Below, piece by piece: positions 34,044 through 45,395 of a stretch of 64,000 nt of DNA. Below the pieces are notes generated by a model, which was not told where the DNA came from, ran no database searches, and worked only from the letters and a program-made list of their open reading frames with translations. Where the stretch lies: positions 1 to 64,000 of the forward strand of contig WION01000109.1 of NCBI GenBank assembly GCA_015039365.1, read 5' to 3'. Source of the DNA: Amanita rubescens (Eukaryota; Basidiomycota; Agaricomycetes; Agaricales; Amanitaceae). The translations under genes and the position numbers were made by a program. How positions within the stretch are numbered: the stretch's first letter is position 1; each line of letters opens with the position of its first letter.

Positions 34044-36386
34044 TCCAGGTAGTAGTACGAACGTCTCGTTCTCTTTGATCCCTGATAAGGGGATTGACAC
34101 ATTACTGTGATTTGAAGCGCAGATCGAAGGGATCGGGGAGGCGCAATTTAACCTGGTATAGGTCTGAGCAAGGTGACTAGGGGAAAGGGTGAACGTACAA
34201 GGATGCCGTGTTGCAACGATTTGCTGGTCTGGAAAAACTCTCCATAGTTGACGGTGCGGAAAGTATTGGCGATCACTGCCAGGTATGTGAGGGCCATGAC
34301 GAGGCAACTCGGATGCTGAAGCAAAAGTCTTCATGACATGAGATTTGAACGAACGAATATCATTTCCGAATATTGGCTGAGGAGTGGCTGTCATTGACGC
34401 CTTGCAGTTTGAAAATAGATTGTTTGACTCGGACGTCGATAGACAAACAAAGTGTCGGTCCGGTAGCACCGGTTCCGACTTTGAATTTGCCGTGTTTTGT
34501 CACCGTCAGCCTCGCATCTAACTCTTGCACCGCAAATCTCGCGCTGTTCTGCCAATTGTTTTTCATGCAAAACGTGCATCTGTTGCACGTCGCCATTTCT
34601 TTCGCAACGGCCAGGTAGGCCTCGCATTGCTGTCATATTCTTGATCATTGATCCATTCCATTCCACCGCCCGCCACCCGCTGGTCCATCACAGAGAGACG
34701 GGAATATGAACACTTGGCCTGTTGTTCGCTACAGGGCATAAAGGTGCATTACCGTTCCACTTGAGTTTCACTCCAGGCACCACCTCTGGTCATACAGCCG
34801 TCCTCCAGATTCTGCTTGTTACACCTCCTCTTGGTCGCGGAGGCCGCCCACATGACTTGTAAATCGCGATTACGGGTCATGTTGAAGTTGGACCAGGCTG
34901 GATCATGATGCGTCCGATGCGCAATTAAGACCGCAGTTCTCTGTTTTATATTCTTTACTTAATACGACATAACGTGTTAGATTCAGATCGAGGACTTATC
35001 AATACAACAAGTTATTCTTCACCCGTTCCGTTCTCTTTTGTGCTCAACACCATCATTGACCACTGTTGTTGTGTAGCTATTGTTGACGGCGCCTGCTGTG
35101 CGCTTGTGAACCATAATCTAAGATTTCTTTCACAACCTACAGACTCACTCCAAATTGGCTTTCTCGCACACATAGCGGTATTTTTTGAAGCCATGGTATG
35201 ATACGCCTGAACATTACCCATCAACGAACGGTTAGTAGTCCCAGTATACCTTTCTCGATTGATAGATCGTTCATTGCCCGGGGGCCGGAATGGGTTCAGC
35301 ATTATACTCGAAGACATTGGGTAAAATATGTTCGACTTCAACTGTAGTCAATTTGCTGTTGTGGGTCCGTATTAGGCTATGACCTGCTATGACCCCATAG
35401 AACCCGCGGGCCCCCGTAAAGCACCGCATACAGCACTACTGCACTTCATCCAATTCCAGTCCACGCCATCCTAGTAATATGTTGCCCCTTCCGGTATCAC
35501 TGATCTTGATGCTTCTTGCTAACATATTCATTTCATCCCCACATCGTGCTTCTTTTTGTACCCCTGTATCAACCCTTGCCAGGCTTGAGGATGCCGAGAA
35601 CCATTCTTCATAATTTTCGGCAACTTGGAATAGAATTAATAGGAAGGTTTGCCGTTGACTCACTTTGAAATCGCGAACAACGCTAGCCTTCATTCCTCAT
35701 TCTCTTATCCATTCGTCGACTGGGTCCGGATCTCGGGGCCTCTCTGCTCCACTGAATGTGAGTGGGAAATTATACTTGGTCTAGTCGAACTGGGCCTGGC
35801 AACGACTGAGTAGGAGGGACGGGGTAAGATTAGTGCACTATAAGTGTCGTGTGCCAACCCTCCTCATCGTTGACTAAGTTAGCAATCTGAATAAGTGCAC
35901 GGATCCTCGAAGCTGCTGCGAAAGAGCAATTCCTTGCGCCTCGAAGCAGAATAGCAACGGGGATGGCCCTCCTCCAGACCGACAACGACTAATTCTATTT
36001 TTTCTACCATTCTGCCAATTACTACTATGGAGCATTCAAGCTTGTTGGTAATATGATTGTCACTATATGTCATACCGGAATAAGGTCCCGGAAAAAACGG
36101 CGTTATGGCGAGCTGAGGCTATAACTGTCCAGAGGCATGCGTGGGACTCGGCTTAGTACGGCGCACGGGCATCCCTGAACCGCTATTCCATTTTCTAGCT
36201 AGCCGAAAAGCAAGAATAAACCACCTCTCCGTGATAGATTACTTTGTGATTCCCTCTCGTGGGCAACTATGGTGATTGTTACAGGATGACATATGGATTT
36301 CCGTCTAAGGTAATAATAGATTTGGGCATGGTTCTGGCCTAGTGTTGTTGCCAGCTCAGCTCTGAGCCATGAGCCAGCTGAGCCGA
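34044..36386. other. Intergenic; contains a diverged duplication of 43310-44430
   Basis: No gene is firmly supported. Frames on the minus strand at 34596-34360 and about 34300-34190 (for example MALTYLAVIANTFRTVNYGE) look slightly protein-like, but no family or splice structure is clear. From about 34590 to 35560 the sequence aligns in order with 43310-44430: accgttccacttgag, caacaccatcattga, ccatcaacgaacggt, gggtccgtattaggct and gcaccgcatacagc. Confidence 0.45.
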
Positions 36387-36961
36387 TGTAACGTGTCGGT
36401 TCCGGCTATGCTGGAACCGATACTGAAACATCTCCGAAACATCACCGCAACCTCGGCTTGGATCCACGACCTCGGAAGTCTCGCACCGAGCTCTGAGACT
36501 CGGAACCCGGTACGTTTCGGACCGTACGCACGTAGTTTACATGAGGCACCGAGTACATATACTGTCGTAGCTAGTTTGTTATATATCTTCTTCTCCCCCG
36601 CACTTCGCGTCTACGTTCCGAGAGCCAACGAGTGCGACCGAGCTCGGACGAGCACCTTTCGGTGCTGCCGAACTCACCGGCCGCATCGCATCTCGGAGGC
36701 TGCACCCAAGTCAGCCTCACTTGCGTTGTTTCAACTGGAGCCCACCGCTCGGTCCAGCTTGGATCGCACTCAAACACGCTCATTCGTACTTGCTTTCACA
36801 CTCTCTCTTCTTGCGCACAGCCCCGGAGGCTTTCATTCTATTTGGACGGCCTCATCGGCTCATTCCCAGCTCGGATACGTCTCCTGGTTACCGCCAAACG
36901 CGCCGTTTCTGCACCCCAGCCCACCGAGACACGCACAGCACCAAGGCTACCTGCCATCCGT
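36387..36961 (+). mobile_element. 5' LTR (type A) plus start of a non-coding LTR element, truncated
   Basis: The LTR 36387-36733 runs TGTAACGTGTCGGTTCCGGC ... TTGCGTTGTTTCA, in plus orientation. Two bases later comes the probable primer-binding site TGGAGCCCACCGCTCGGTCC (36736-36755). The internal sequence follows up to 36961, where the inverted element 36962-39565 begins. The internal part does not resume after 39565. Confidence 0.65.
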
Positions 36962-37279
36962 TGTAACAACTCAAAAGAGGCTGTGTTGCGCACAACCCCC
37001 GAGTGTTTCGGCGTGTGCCGAATGAGTTCAGTGGACGGGGCAGTCGCACCCAACCTTGGCCGCACTGTCGGACGATGGAACTAAAGTGGTCGGAAGGAAA
37101 GAAGGTGTATAAAACTAAACTACGACACGTTTATATAATGTCTACCTCATGTACTACATGCATCCGACGATCCGATGCGTCCGATGTCGGGTTTCGGGGT
37201 CCGCAGTGTTGGAGGTCGGAGCCCGCCATGTGTCGGGTTTGAGCACTGAGTACAACGTAGCCGGTATCGGCACGTTACA
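36962..37279 (-). repeat. 3' LTR of the non-coding element
   Basis: It is identical by eye to 39248-39565 over 318 bp. It contains a TATA-like gtgtataaaac near 37110 and a GC-rich start. Confidence 0.85.
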
Positions 37280-38067
37280 TCCGCTCACCAGTTTTGAATG
37301 TTGACGTCACCGTCAACCTGCATCGGGTCGGTGGATGAACAAGGTGAAGTGTCGGAAGCGGAGTGTCCGAGTCGGAAGGGCAGCGGAAGTCCGTGATTGA
37401 ACGAGACGGAATGTCGGCGTCGACGGAAGAGGCATCGGAGGTGAGACGTAGTGTCGACGGCATCCGATTGTGCGTAGGTAGTTGCAAGCAAGGGAGTCGG
37501 GGATGGCGATAGGGTTCAGGAAGTGTTGGAGGTCTCAGTGGCAGTCGGCGTGCTGCGGATGTTGTCGGGATGTGGAGGAGGGGCATGTCGAGGTGCAGAT
37601 AGCAGATGGCGTGTCGGCGGATGTCGTCGTAGGCGGTAGAAAGTGTTGGCGAGGTGGGGCGCTACTTCCCGCGATCGCGGTCATCCCAGTAATCCGAATC
37701 AATAGCACGGACCCCTGTAAGGCTGCTATGATGTTTCCTGAGACGCCGTCGGCGCAATACGGTGTTAAAGAGTGGTGTCGGAGTTGGTAGTGCTAGTCAA
37801 ATGATAAAGGGCCTAAGGTGAGTCCTGCGTTGTGCGTACTGATATCCGTTATCCTGATTCTGTTCCAACATCCCCCACACTCTGTTAACGCTTCGGGCTG
37901 GCTTGATAAGGGTTTTGGAGCTGAGGTGATGCCGATGGTGATGAGACATGGGTTGAGGGTCCGATTGAGCATGAACTTGGCCGTTTTGAATGAATACGGC
38001 TACGCCGTATCCCGATCCTGGGTAGAAAAGAAAAAAAAGGCTGAAAAACAAGAATTGCGACTCGCGG

Positions 38068-38429
38068 TGTAACGAGCCGATTCCGGCTACGTTGGAACCG
38101 ATCTCCGAAACCTTCCGAAGCTCCCCGAAGCACTCCGAGCCTATGCTCGATCCCGGAGGATGATCGTTTGTGTTCGGACGCATGCACAGGCCTCGGACTC
38201 GGTGCAGGAATTGTCACATGGTCACCTCATGCCTCCGTAGTATATATACCATTGTGTAGGTAGTTGTACTTAGCGAATTATCACCCCATTACTGCTCCGA
38301 GTTCGATTCCTTTCGTTCCCTTCGTTCCTCGGTGCTTCGGACACCTTCCACTCGTTCACCTTCGCATTTGGCCTCCGAAGCCCCTTTGGCCGAACGCACT
38401 TCCGCATCGGCCTTCTTCTGATTGTTTCA
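38068..38429 (+). repeat. Solo LTR (type D), 362 bp, nested in the non-coding element
   Basis: It runs TGTAACGAGCCGATTCCGGC ... TTCTGATTGTTTCA, flanked by the 4-bp direct repeat GCGG (38064-38067 and 38430-38433). Removing it restores the order seen in the related internal region at 19430-19480 (ctcg then ...gtgccaaggtg). A TATA box agtatatatacc lies at about 38237. Confidence 0.88.
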
Positions 38430-39247
38430 GCGGGTGTCGGCGGAACGGTGGTAGAGTGAGCCAAGGTGCTGGTAGTGTCCGAAAGGCATAGGAGCGGCGG
38501 CGGACGGCTGTGGCAAGTGCAAGAAGTGAAGGGAAGGTGCAGGAGTGTGGTCTACACATGTCGGTGAGGTAGGGAATGCGATCCGACGACGAAGGGTCGG
38601 GTTGGCGTGAAATGACTGGCAGCTGTGCTCCGGGAGTGTCTGATACATGAGGCCTGAACATGAGGTATGCTACAAGTCGGCAGCTGAGGAATAGGGCGCG
38701 CGATAGCAGTCGATGGGCTCCGATAAGTCCCGATAAGGCTGCAATAGGCTGTGGACGTCGTGTGGCTGGCTTGGCTGGCTCCCGATGGTTTCTGATGCGA
38801 TCCAGTAAGGGTGCAGTAAGCTGTAGACGTCGCCAGGTGGGATCTGGTAGGCTGTAAACATCGAGCAACGGGGTAGGATGTAAAAGCGGGCCATGGTGCA
38901 CGAGGCGGACACGTGGTGCGAGGCAGTGCATGTGGATGGTGCTTGATGGGATCCGATAGGGCTGCGGATGACTGTAGGCATCGAGTGGCGGGGTGCGGAG
39001 CCAGGAATGATGCGTAGGTGGGCAGATCGGAGCTGATGTGGCGGATGGCAGATAGCAGCGGTGCTGTGTATGTCGGAGGGCTGTAGTGCAGATGCGGCGT
39101 GTTTGGCGGTAACTAGCAGATGTATGGGAGCGGGAATGAGCTGATGGGGCCATCCAGAAAGAATGAGCGCCTCCGGGGCTGTTTGTGAATGAAAAACGAG
39201 GGTTTCTTGAGTGCGGCCAAAGGCTGGACCGAGCGGTGGGCTCCAGT

Positions 39248-39565
39248 TGTAACAACTCAAAAGAGGCTGTGTTGCGCACAACCCCCGAGTGTTTCGGCGT
39301 GTGCCGAATGAGTTCAGTGGACGGGGCAGTCGCACCCAACCTTGGCCGCACTGTCGGACGATGGAACTAAAGTGGTCGGAAGGAAAGAAGGTGTATAAAA
39401 CTAAACTACGACACGTTTATATAATGTCTACCTCATGTACTACATGCATCCGACGATCCGATGCGTCCGATGTCGGGTTTCGGGGTCCGCAGTGTTGGAG
39501 GTCGGAGCCCGCCATGTGTCGGGTTTGAGCACTGAGTACAACGTAGCCGGTATCGGCACGTTACA
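39248..39565 (-). repeat. 5' LTR of the non-coding element
   Basis: Identical partner of 36962-37279; the probable primer-binding site lies two bases from its inner end. Confidence 0.85.
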
Positions 39566-41440
39566 ACGGTTGTCCTTTCAAGTGTTGTCAATGAGGCGAT
39601 CCGAACGCCTTCACATTCAATAGAAGGCAACGATGACAATAGGATACCTCATAGCCTTGTAGCGGATTCCTTACTCGTCACAACCGAACAATTCCCAACA
39701 AAAAGTTCAGGCACAACAAAACAAGGGTTGATGTTTACGTAAAGAGCCACGTGGAGAATGGTCCTACGGCTTGCCAGCTTCGGAAGGAAATACCCCCTGC
39801 GAAGTTGGGATGTCAACTTGGACAATACCACGAATAAGTAGAAGCAAGGGTTCATACTCACAATTTCCTTATTAAGTCTCTGGAGGCGGTGCAAAATGGC
39901 AACGGAAGTTAAGAGAGGCTGCTGTGTAACTCATTCTGTAAACGGCCTGTTCAAATATAGTAGATGTTAATATTCATACCGGAGCAGCGATGTCCCTATA
40001 AATCTGAACCCTATCTCAGATACCGTGTAACTCGGATGCTTTCCAACAATACCGTAGAAACCAAGAGGGGCTGGCATGTTCAGATGGGTGGACTGAATTT
40101 GAACGCCACCAGATCGCTTTGCGTAGCTAGATCTGATGAACAAAGAAACGTTACAAGGCATTATGTCCATGTGCGTTATCAGAACAGCCGAGTATGCAGT
40201 AGCGGCTCCTGCCAGTGCTCAGGCGACCTGCCTGTGCCTCGCTACATGAAACGCCAGACTTGTATTGAACGATGGATGTTAACAATCTCAGAGGATGACT
40301 GTAGCTGGTACGCGTAAGCAGGAAGTCCGAAGGAGGGAATCAACATAATTGACATGTTTGAACATTTCATCTATGGGCGCAGGTGTGGGAATTAGTACAT
40401 GTATGACGTGTTAATAGGACGGTGGCTGACCGGACGTGCAATATTAATACCCAATTGTAAAGCGACAGCGGTAGTCATAGGGAATTAAGTACTAACATCG
40501 AGTTCTCAATGTTTTCTCGCTACCTCCGATGAGAGCAAATATTATTTCTGGGTAGATTCAAAGTTTCTTTTCTTCGCGGTTCGTCACATTTCAAGTCTGT
40601 CACGAAACATAACGCCCGTGGCGGAGCGAGCCTAGAAATAGGTGCAACCACGCGGTTTCTGAAAAAGTTTCACTCACGCGTCGCCGAAAGCGGATTGCAT
40701 GTATTCGCATTTTGAATGGGTTCATCGTCATTGAGAGTGCGATAGTTGATTCCGAGGCCTGAAAGGACTCGGTATCTTGCTGACGCAGCTTTAACCGACC
40801 AATTGGCCGGCAAGACCCGAGACACGCTAGTGCGCACGGCATTTTCCGGCACAAACGTCCCCGGACAGACGCGAGACATAACAACAGGTCGTGCGGCGAG
40901 ACTACGCCTCTTGGATGAGACCCAAGTGCTAGGTCACGCCTCTTTACCAACACCCTCTTAACTTCCCATTTAACAAAAGATCAAGACGATACCGAGTATG
41001 TAGAGTCTGTCTCGAACTTTCGTGATGTTGCGATTCCTATCAATACAGATATTTCCACTCTGACAAAGAAGACAAAGATGGGAACACGCCCAGACGCGAG
41101 ACATACCCACGGGCCGGCTCCATTTGGTAAAATGAGACCCGACGCACTGCTCGCTATGCCAGACGCGAGACATCCGCACGGGCTACATCTGGTAAAATGG
41201 CCCTTTCACGACATGGCGAAATGCGGCGTAAGCTACCCACGGCAACGTTCAAGCGATAGACAGCGCATTATGCGACGCTCACATGGCATGCAGCAGTTGG
41301 CGCAGAATGGCCATACTCACCACGCTCTACACAACGTACATACTGGTGAGCGCATTGATTTTCATCTTGTGTCTCGATCGTTTAATGAGGAACAAATTGC
41401 TTCAGGAGCCATTGTGAGCGACAAAGACCTATAATCATTC
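39566..41440. other. Intergenic; duplicated block and short tandem repeats
   Basis: About 39650-40330 aligns with 46830-47560 (gattccttactcgtcacaac, aaaaagttcag, catgaaacgccagac and others). At 41080-41200 two imperfect copies of ccagacgcgagacat-acgggc-atctggtaaaatg lie in tandem, with a related gagacataacaaca block near 40870. No gene is supported. Confidence 0.5.
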
Positions 41441-41520
41441 AGTTGCAAGCACTCTTTTTTTTCCTCGTCCAAAAATCACTGCACAGCGCACCCTTTTTTG
41501 GCGACATCGACCTACTCAGA
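41345..41520 (+). repeat. Local duplication, copy 1 (copy 2 at about 42088-42262)
   Basis: Both copies read ggtgagcgcattgattttcatc ... tttaatgaggaacaaatt ... gcgacaaagacctataat ... ccaaaaatcactgcacagcgcaccc with only scattered differences, in the same orientation about 743 bp apart. They flank the membrane-protein remnant. Confidence 0.8.
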
Positions 41521-41990
41521 CCACCTCGTACACTTGTTCCCCCGCGTTCTTGTGGACTTTACCATATCCTGCTTGTGTATCGGTATTCCTTACTTCTTCC
41601 TCGACCGTTCGAGAGACCACAGAGCAGACGAAGAGAGCGGGTTGAGAACCGCTGCTCCATGTTTGTCATTGGCGCGTGCACGTGTATCATGGTACGTGTT
41701 TGGTTTTCTATACCCCGAGACTTTGACTCAAGTTGTCGTGTTTGAAGGCATCCATTATATTGAGCGCATCAGTGACTTTCCTCACATTGTCGGGACTGGA
41801 TAGCGTCATGCGCATCACAGGATTCGTAGCGCTCGTTTCAGCCATCTTTTCAATGGCCTCGACGCTCCTTGCTATCTTTACCATCAAAGCGGACCTCGAA
41901 AGGCCTCCTCAGGTGATAGGTGGAGAAGGGCTCTTCATGCTATCAAAACGAAGTGTCGTCATATTTGCCGGCTCTATGCCAAACATTTAA
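41498..41990 (+). pseudogene. Remnant of a multi-pass membrane protein family common in Agaricomycetes
   Basis: One frame (41498-41803) ends FGFLYPETLTQVVVFEGIHY then IERISDF. Another (41733-41990) continues ITGFVALVSAIFSMASTLLA and IFTIKADLERPPQVIGGEGL then FMLSKRSVV. Together these resemble a recurrent Agaricomycete transmembrane protein with an FSMAS ... KxDLER ... MLSKRSVV core; I know it only as uncharacterised. The two parts overlap in different frames without a convincing intron, and the expected last membrane segment after MLSKRSVV is missing. I call it a decayed copy. It could also be a gene with unusual splicing. Confidence 0.4.
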
Positions 41991-42262
41991 GCATAACAAC
42001 TTCTCAGGGCAATGCAAGACATCTCGCGCGTGGCGCACAATGTTTGCCGGTAAACGAAGACCTAACACATCCTATACACGACAATTACTGGTGAGCGCAT
42101 TGATTTTCATCTCGTGTCTCGTTCGTTTAATGAGGAACAAATTGTTTCAGGAGTCATTGTAAGCGACAAAGACCTATAATTATTCGGTTGCAAGCACACT
42201 TTTTTTTCCCCGTCCAAAAATCACTGCACAGCGCACCCTTTTTTTGGCGACATCGACCACCA

Positions 42263-45200
42263 ACTCATACACTTTCTATAACCTTATCTGTTTGCCCTTA
42301 AAAAGATGAAGAACGTAGGTCGCTTCCCTCTTCTCCACTAGTCTCTCCTTCTGATGATGACCGATTGTCACATGTTTGAAATGACAGTCTCGCGCTTTGT
42401 CGCCCTCTTTCAAGCAGAACACGACTACAACGTTTTCCTAATCGGTAAAACGTGGGTTCTATAGTGTAAATCAAGCTTGTTATTCGGCGTTAAATGTTAT
42501 CTAAATTACGTAGTGTACTGCGTCTTAGCTGCGCGTGTAATTCGTCTCTGCCAGTGAATGCTGTTCGTTGAACAAAACAAACAAATGATTGCGGATAAGC
42601 ACGCATATGAGCATCTGTGAATGAAGACTACCAACTGTCTAGAGAAATGGCAACTTCATCAGGTAAGACATATGTAAGTAATAAACTCGATTTCGCAGAA
42701 CAATGAAGTCGGAAGAATATAAACAATGAGAAGAACACCAGCAAACGTAAAGATTAACGTACTGAATCTCGCGCAACAACGTATCCAAATCATCTGAACG
42801 AGAACTAATCGCGGTATAGCGTGAGTCTGTCTCTTATTTGATGACGATCCCTATCAATAGACGTTTCCATTCCGACAAAGATGTCAACATTCCCGGTGAT
42901 AAGACCGATATGGATGATGACGATTAGTAATCGTCATCATCCTCTTCTTAACATATATCATGGACATATTGTAAGGCAGTGCACCTGAATGTGGCCTCGG
43001 ACCATGCCACGCGATGCGGTGGCCCACATCTCAAGTATATTATTGATGTAAACCCGAACCTCATGAATGGAGGCTGTGCGGCACAAACAGAATACAACTG
43101 CGCACGGGCCGGTACAGTAACCCGTCCCGCGTCCCGAGTGGGCCCTGGAGTCAGTCCAACCGTTCAACCCATCTCTCTCCTTTCTAGACCTCATCGTACG
43201 GTCTGAAACGGTTAACCTCTGGTTCATGGTGATTCACTTAATTCATGTACGCTCGTCGAATCGTGCTAAATTATTCTAAAACAGCATCATTTTAGTGTCT
43301 CCTTCTCTTCTCTCGCCCGATTTCTTTCGCGTTCAAGTAGTCAGATGGGCCTCACACTGCCATCATTCTTGTGATCACTGACCTCTCCCATTTCTATCGT
43401 TGCTGCGCGCTGGTCCTCAGAGCACGACTGCCGTGTTTGTCCACCTCAGAGAGACGCGAATCTGGACACTTGTTCGTTAGAAACCATATAAGTGCGTTAC
43501 CGTTCCACTTGACCACTTGAGTGTTACTATCAGAGAATTCCAGGCACCCATCCGGTCATACAACGGCCTCGATCTTCCTCCTGTTGAGCAGGCTCTTCAA
43601 TTTTCGTGGAGTTGCGCGTTGGACATGACGTGGCCGGCTATCACCTCATTATCTCGTCCTTTTCTTCAACGGTAACGCCCCATTCAACATTAAGAAAGGT
43701 GATTACCTTGTTGCAATCCGCAATTCCGGATTCTGCAGGGCTAGTGAACTGGGTTGGATCCAGACGCGCCCGTGCGTGATTCGGACCACGTCGTTTTCCT
43801 TTCATCTTTCTCTGTTATTCACTTAAGACGACACGAAGCTTGGATTCAGGTCCATTACTTACTAGTACTAGATTTTATACTTTTGTGGTCAACACCATCA
43901 TTGAACACTGAGGTGTAAAAAAACATTATCGACGGCGCTTTCCGTGCACCTGTAGACCATACTCGAGATTCATACCCGTCTGAATGAACGTAAGTATCCC
44001 ATCTTTTACATGGCACGTACTACTTACTCCAAATCGACTTTCTCGCGAATCTAGTAACCTTTTTGAGCATTGAGCCGTACACTTGAACATGATCCATCAA
44101 CGAACGGTCAGTTTAGGCTTCACTTTTGTTAACTGATAGCTCATTCAACGCTGGCGTTGCGAGAGGGCTGGAACCATTATACTTTCGGATTTGATCTCGA
44201 CTGTGGTCGCTTTGCTTCAGGAGCTGTTGTGTGGGTCCGTATTAGGCTGGGACCCCAAAGAACCTCTGCACCCCCGTGAAGCTCCGCATACAGCCATTGC
44301 TTTTATCGCTAATTTTGGCCCACTGGCAATTTCAATTCCACGCATCCTTATATGCTAGCCCTTCCAGTGATCCCAATTCTTGACCCTTTCCGTGTGACGT
44401 GAGAACAGATGTTCTTCTCACCGTCGCGCCGTGCATCTTTCTGTGCCTTCGCCTCGACCCTTACACAGGCCTGGGGATGCGGGAGCTATTCCTGGGCAAC
44501 TTTCCATATCGAAGTTCCCCGTTGACTCGTTTACTTATTCAAGGGATCCAGAACTTTCCTGGCTTTCCAAGCGGTATATTCAGGGTCAGGACCAAGGGGC
44601 ACGCGATCGAGAAAATGCCTCAGTCCTACGAGCTCTGGACCTAGTCGGGTGAGGGAGAGGGGGCAGTAGGGCATTCGGTTAGCAATTCAACTGCGTCAAT
44701 GCGCAGTTCTTCAGCACTGCCGGCCAAGAGCGCATTCCATTGGCCCCGGATCGCGCTGCAGCGGACTCGCCGCTGGAACGGCCCTCGACAAAAAACTAAG
44801 CCATCAGTTGTCCAGCAACTCCACCGACTGGCGGCCGCTCTGGTTAGCTGAAACGCAATCGAAGTATATAATCTCTCCCTGACAGATCGCATTGATTTTT
44901 TATTCCTTTCATGATTAACTCACGCATCGTATCGGCGGTTGTTACGGTTGTTACGGGAAGACATGGATATCCTCTGATGTAACCAATAGATTCGGGCTTA
45001 GTGCCTTGCTTGAATGCAATTCAAGAGATGATGCCGTTCAGTGTCTCACGTTCAATTTTTTTCGACGTCGAGTCAAAGACCACCGCGAGTTTCCGCGCCA
45101 CTGACGGGGGTGATCTCCACTAGAGAACCTGATTTTTTTCTCAAACATGATGTGCGGGATTAAGTTTGCGCTGAACTTGTATGAACGGCATGTGTGCGAA

Positions 45201-45395
45201 CCACCAAGAGGATGATGGTCAGAGACATGAGATTATTTGAGCCCAGAAACGGCGGTTTAAGCTCTAAGGGTTGATCTCCTCAAATATTGTCCTGTGAAGA
45301 CATTGGTTCTGTTGCCCTCTGTTCTTTCCAAAGACGCACCTTTCCTTTCTTCGACCACTTCTCGCCTACGGGAAGTCTATCACCGCCTTTCCAAA
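42263..45395. other. Intergenic; holds the second copy of the 34.6-35.6 kb block
   Basis: About 43310-44430 is the partner of 34590-35560 in the same orientation. The rest shows short, non-protein-like frames only. I see no gene. Confidence 0.5.

Larger units (their letters stand above)
36962..39565 (-). mobile_element. Non-coding LTR retrotransposon (LARD/TRIM-like) with identical LTRs
   Basis: Two 318-bp direct repeats (36962-37279 and 39248-39565) look identical base for base, start and end TGTAAC/GTTACA, and flank about 1.97 kb. On the minus strand the 5' LTR (39565-39248) is followed after two bases by TGGAGCCCACCGCTCGGTCC (39245-39226), a primer-binding site that would pair with a tRNA 3' end. 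The 3' LTR is preceded by a purine-rich gtgagcgga. The internal part contains a nested solo LTR (38068-38429) and no gag, protease, integrase or RT motif in any frame. It must move with proteins supplied by another element. Flanks are CCGT and ACGG, not a direct duplication. Confidence 0.78.

Noticed and set aside
34360..34596. A possible small gene on the minus strand (MATCNRCTFCMKNNWQNSAR)
   Set aside because: Slightly protein-like, but there is no convincing splice partner, family or intact downstream exon.
36369..37025. A 218-codon plus-strand frame
   Set aside because: It spans a type A LTR and its internal sequence and ends in the next element; it is chance openness in GC-rich repeats.
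38356..39351. A 331-codon open frame on the minus strand, in sense with the non-coding LTR element
   Set aside because: It crosses the 5' LTR, the internal region and the nested solo LTR, is low-complexity (Pro/Ser/Arg/His), and is not kept open in the related copy at 18721-20060.
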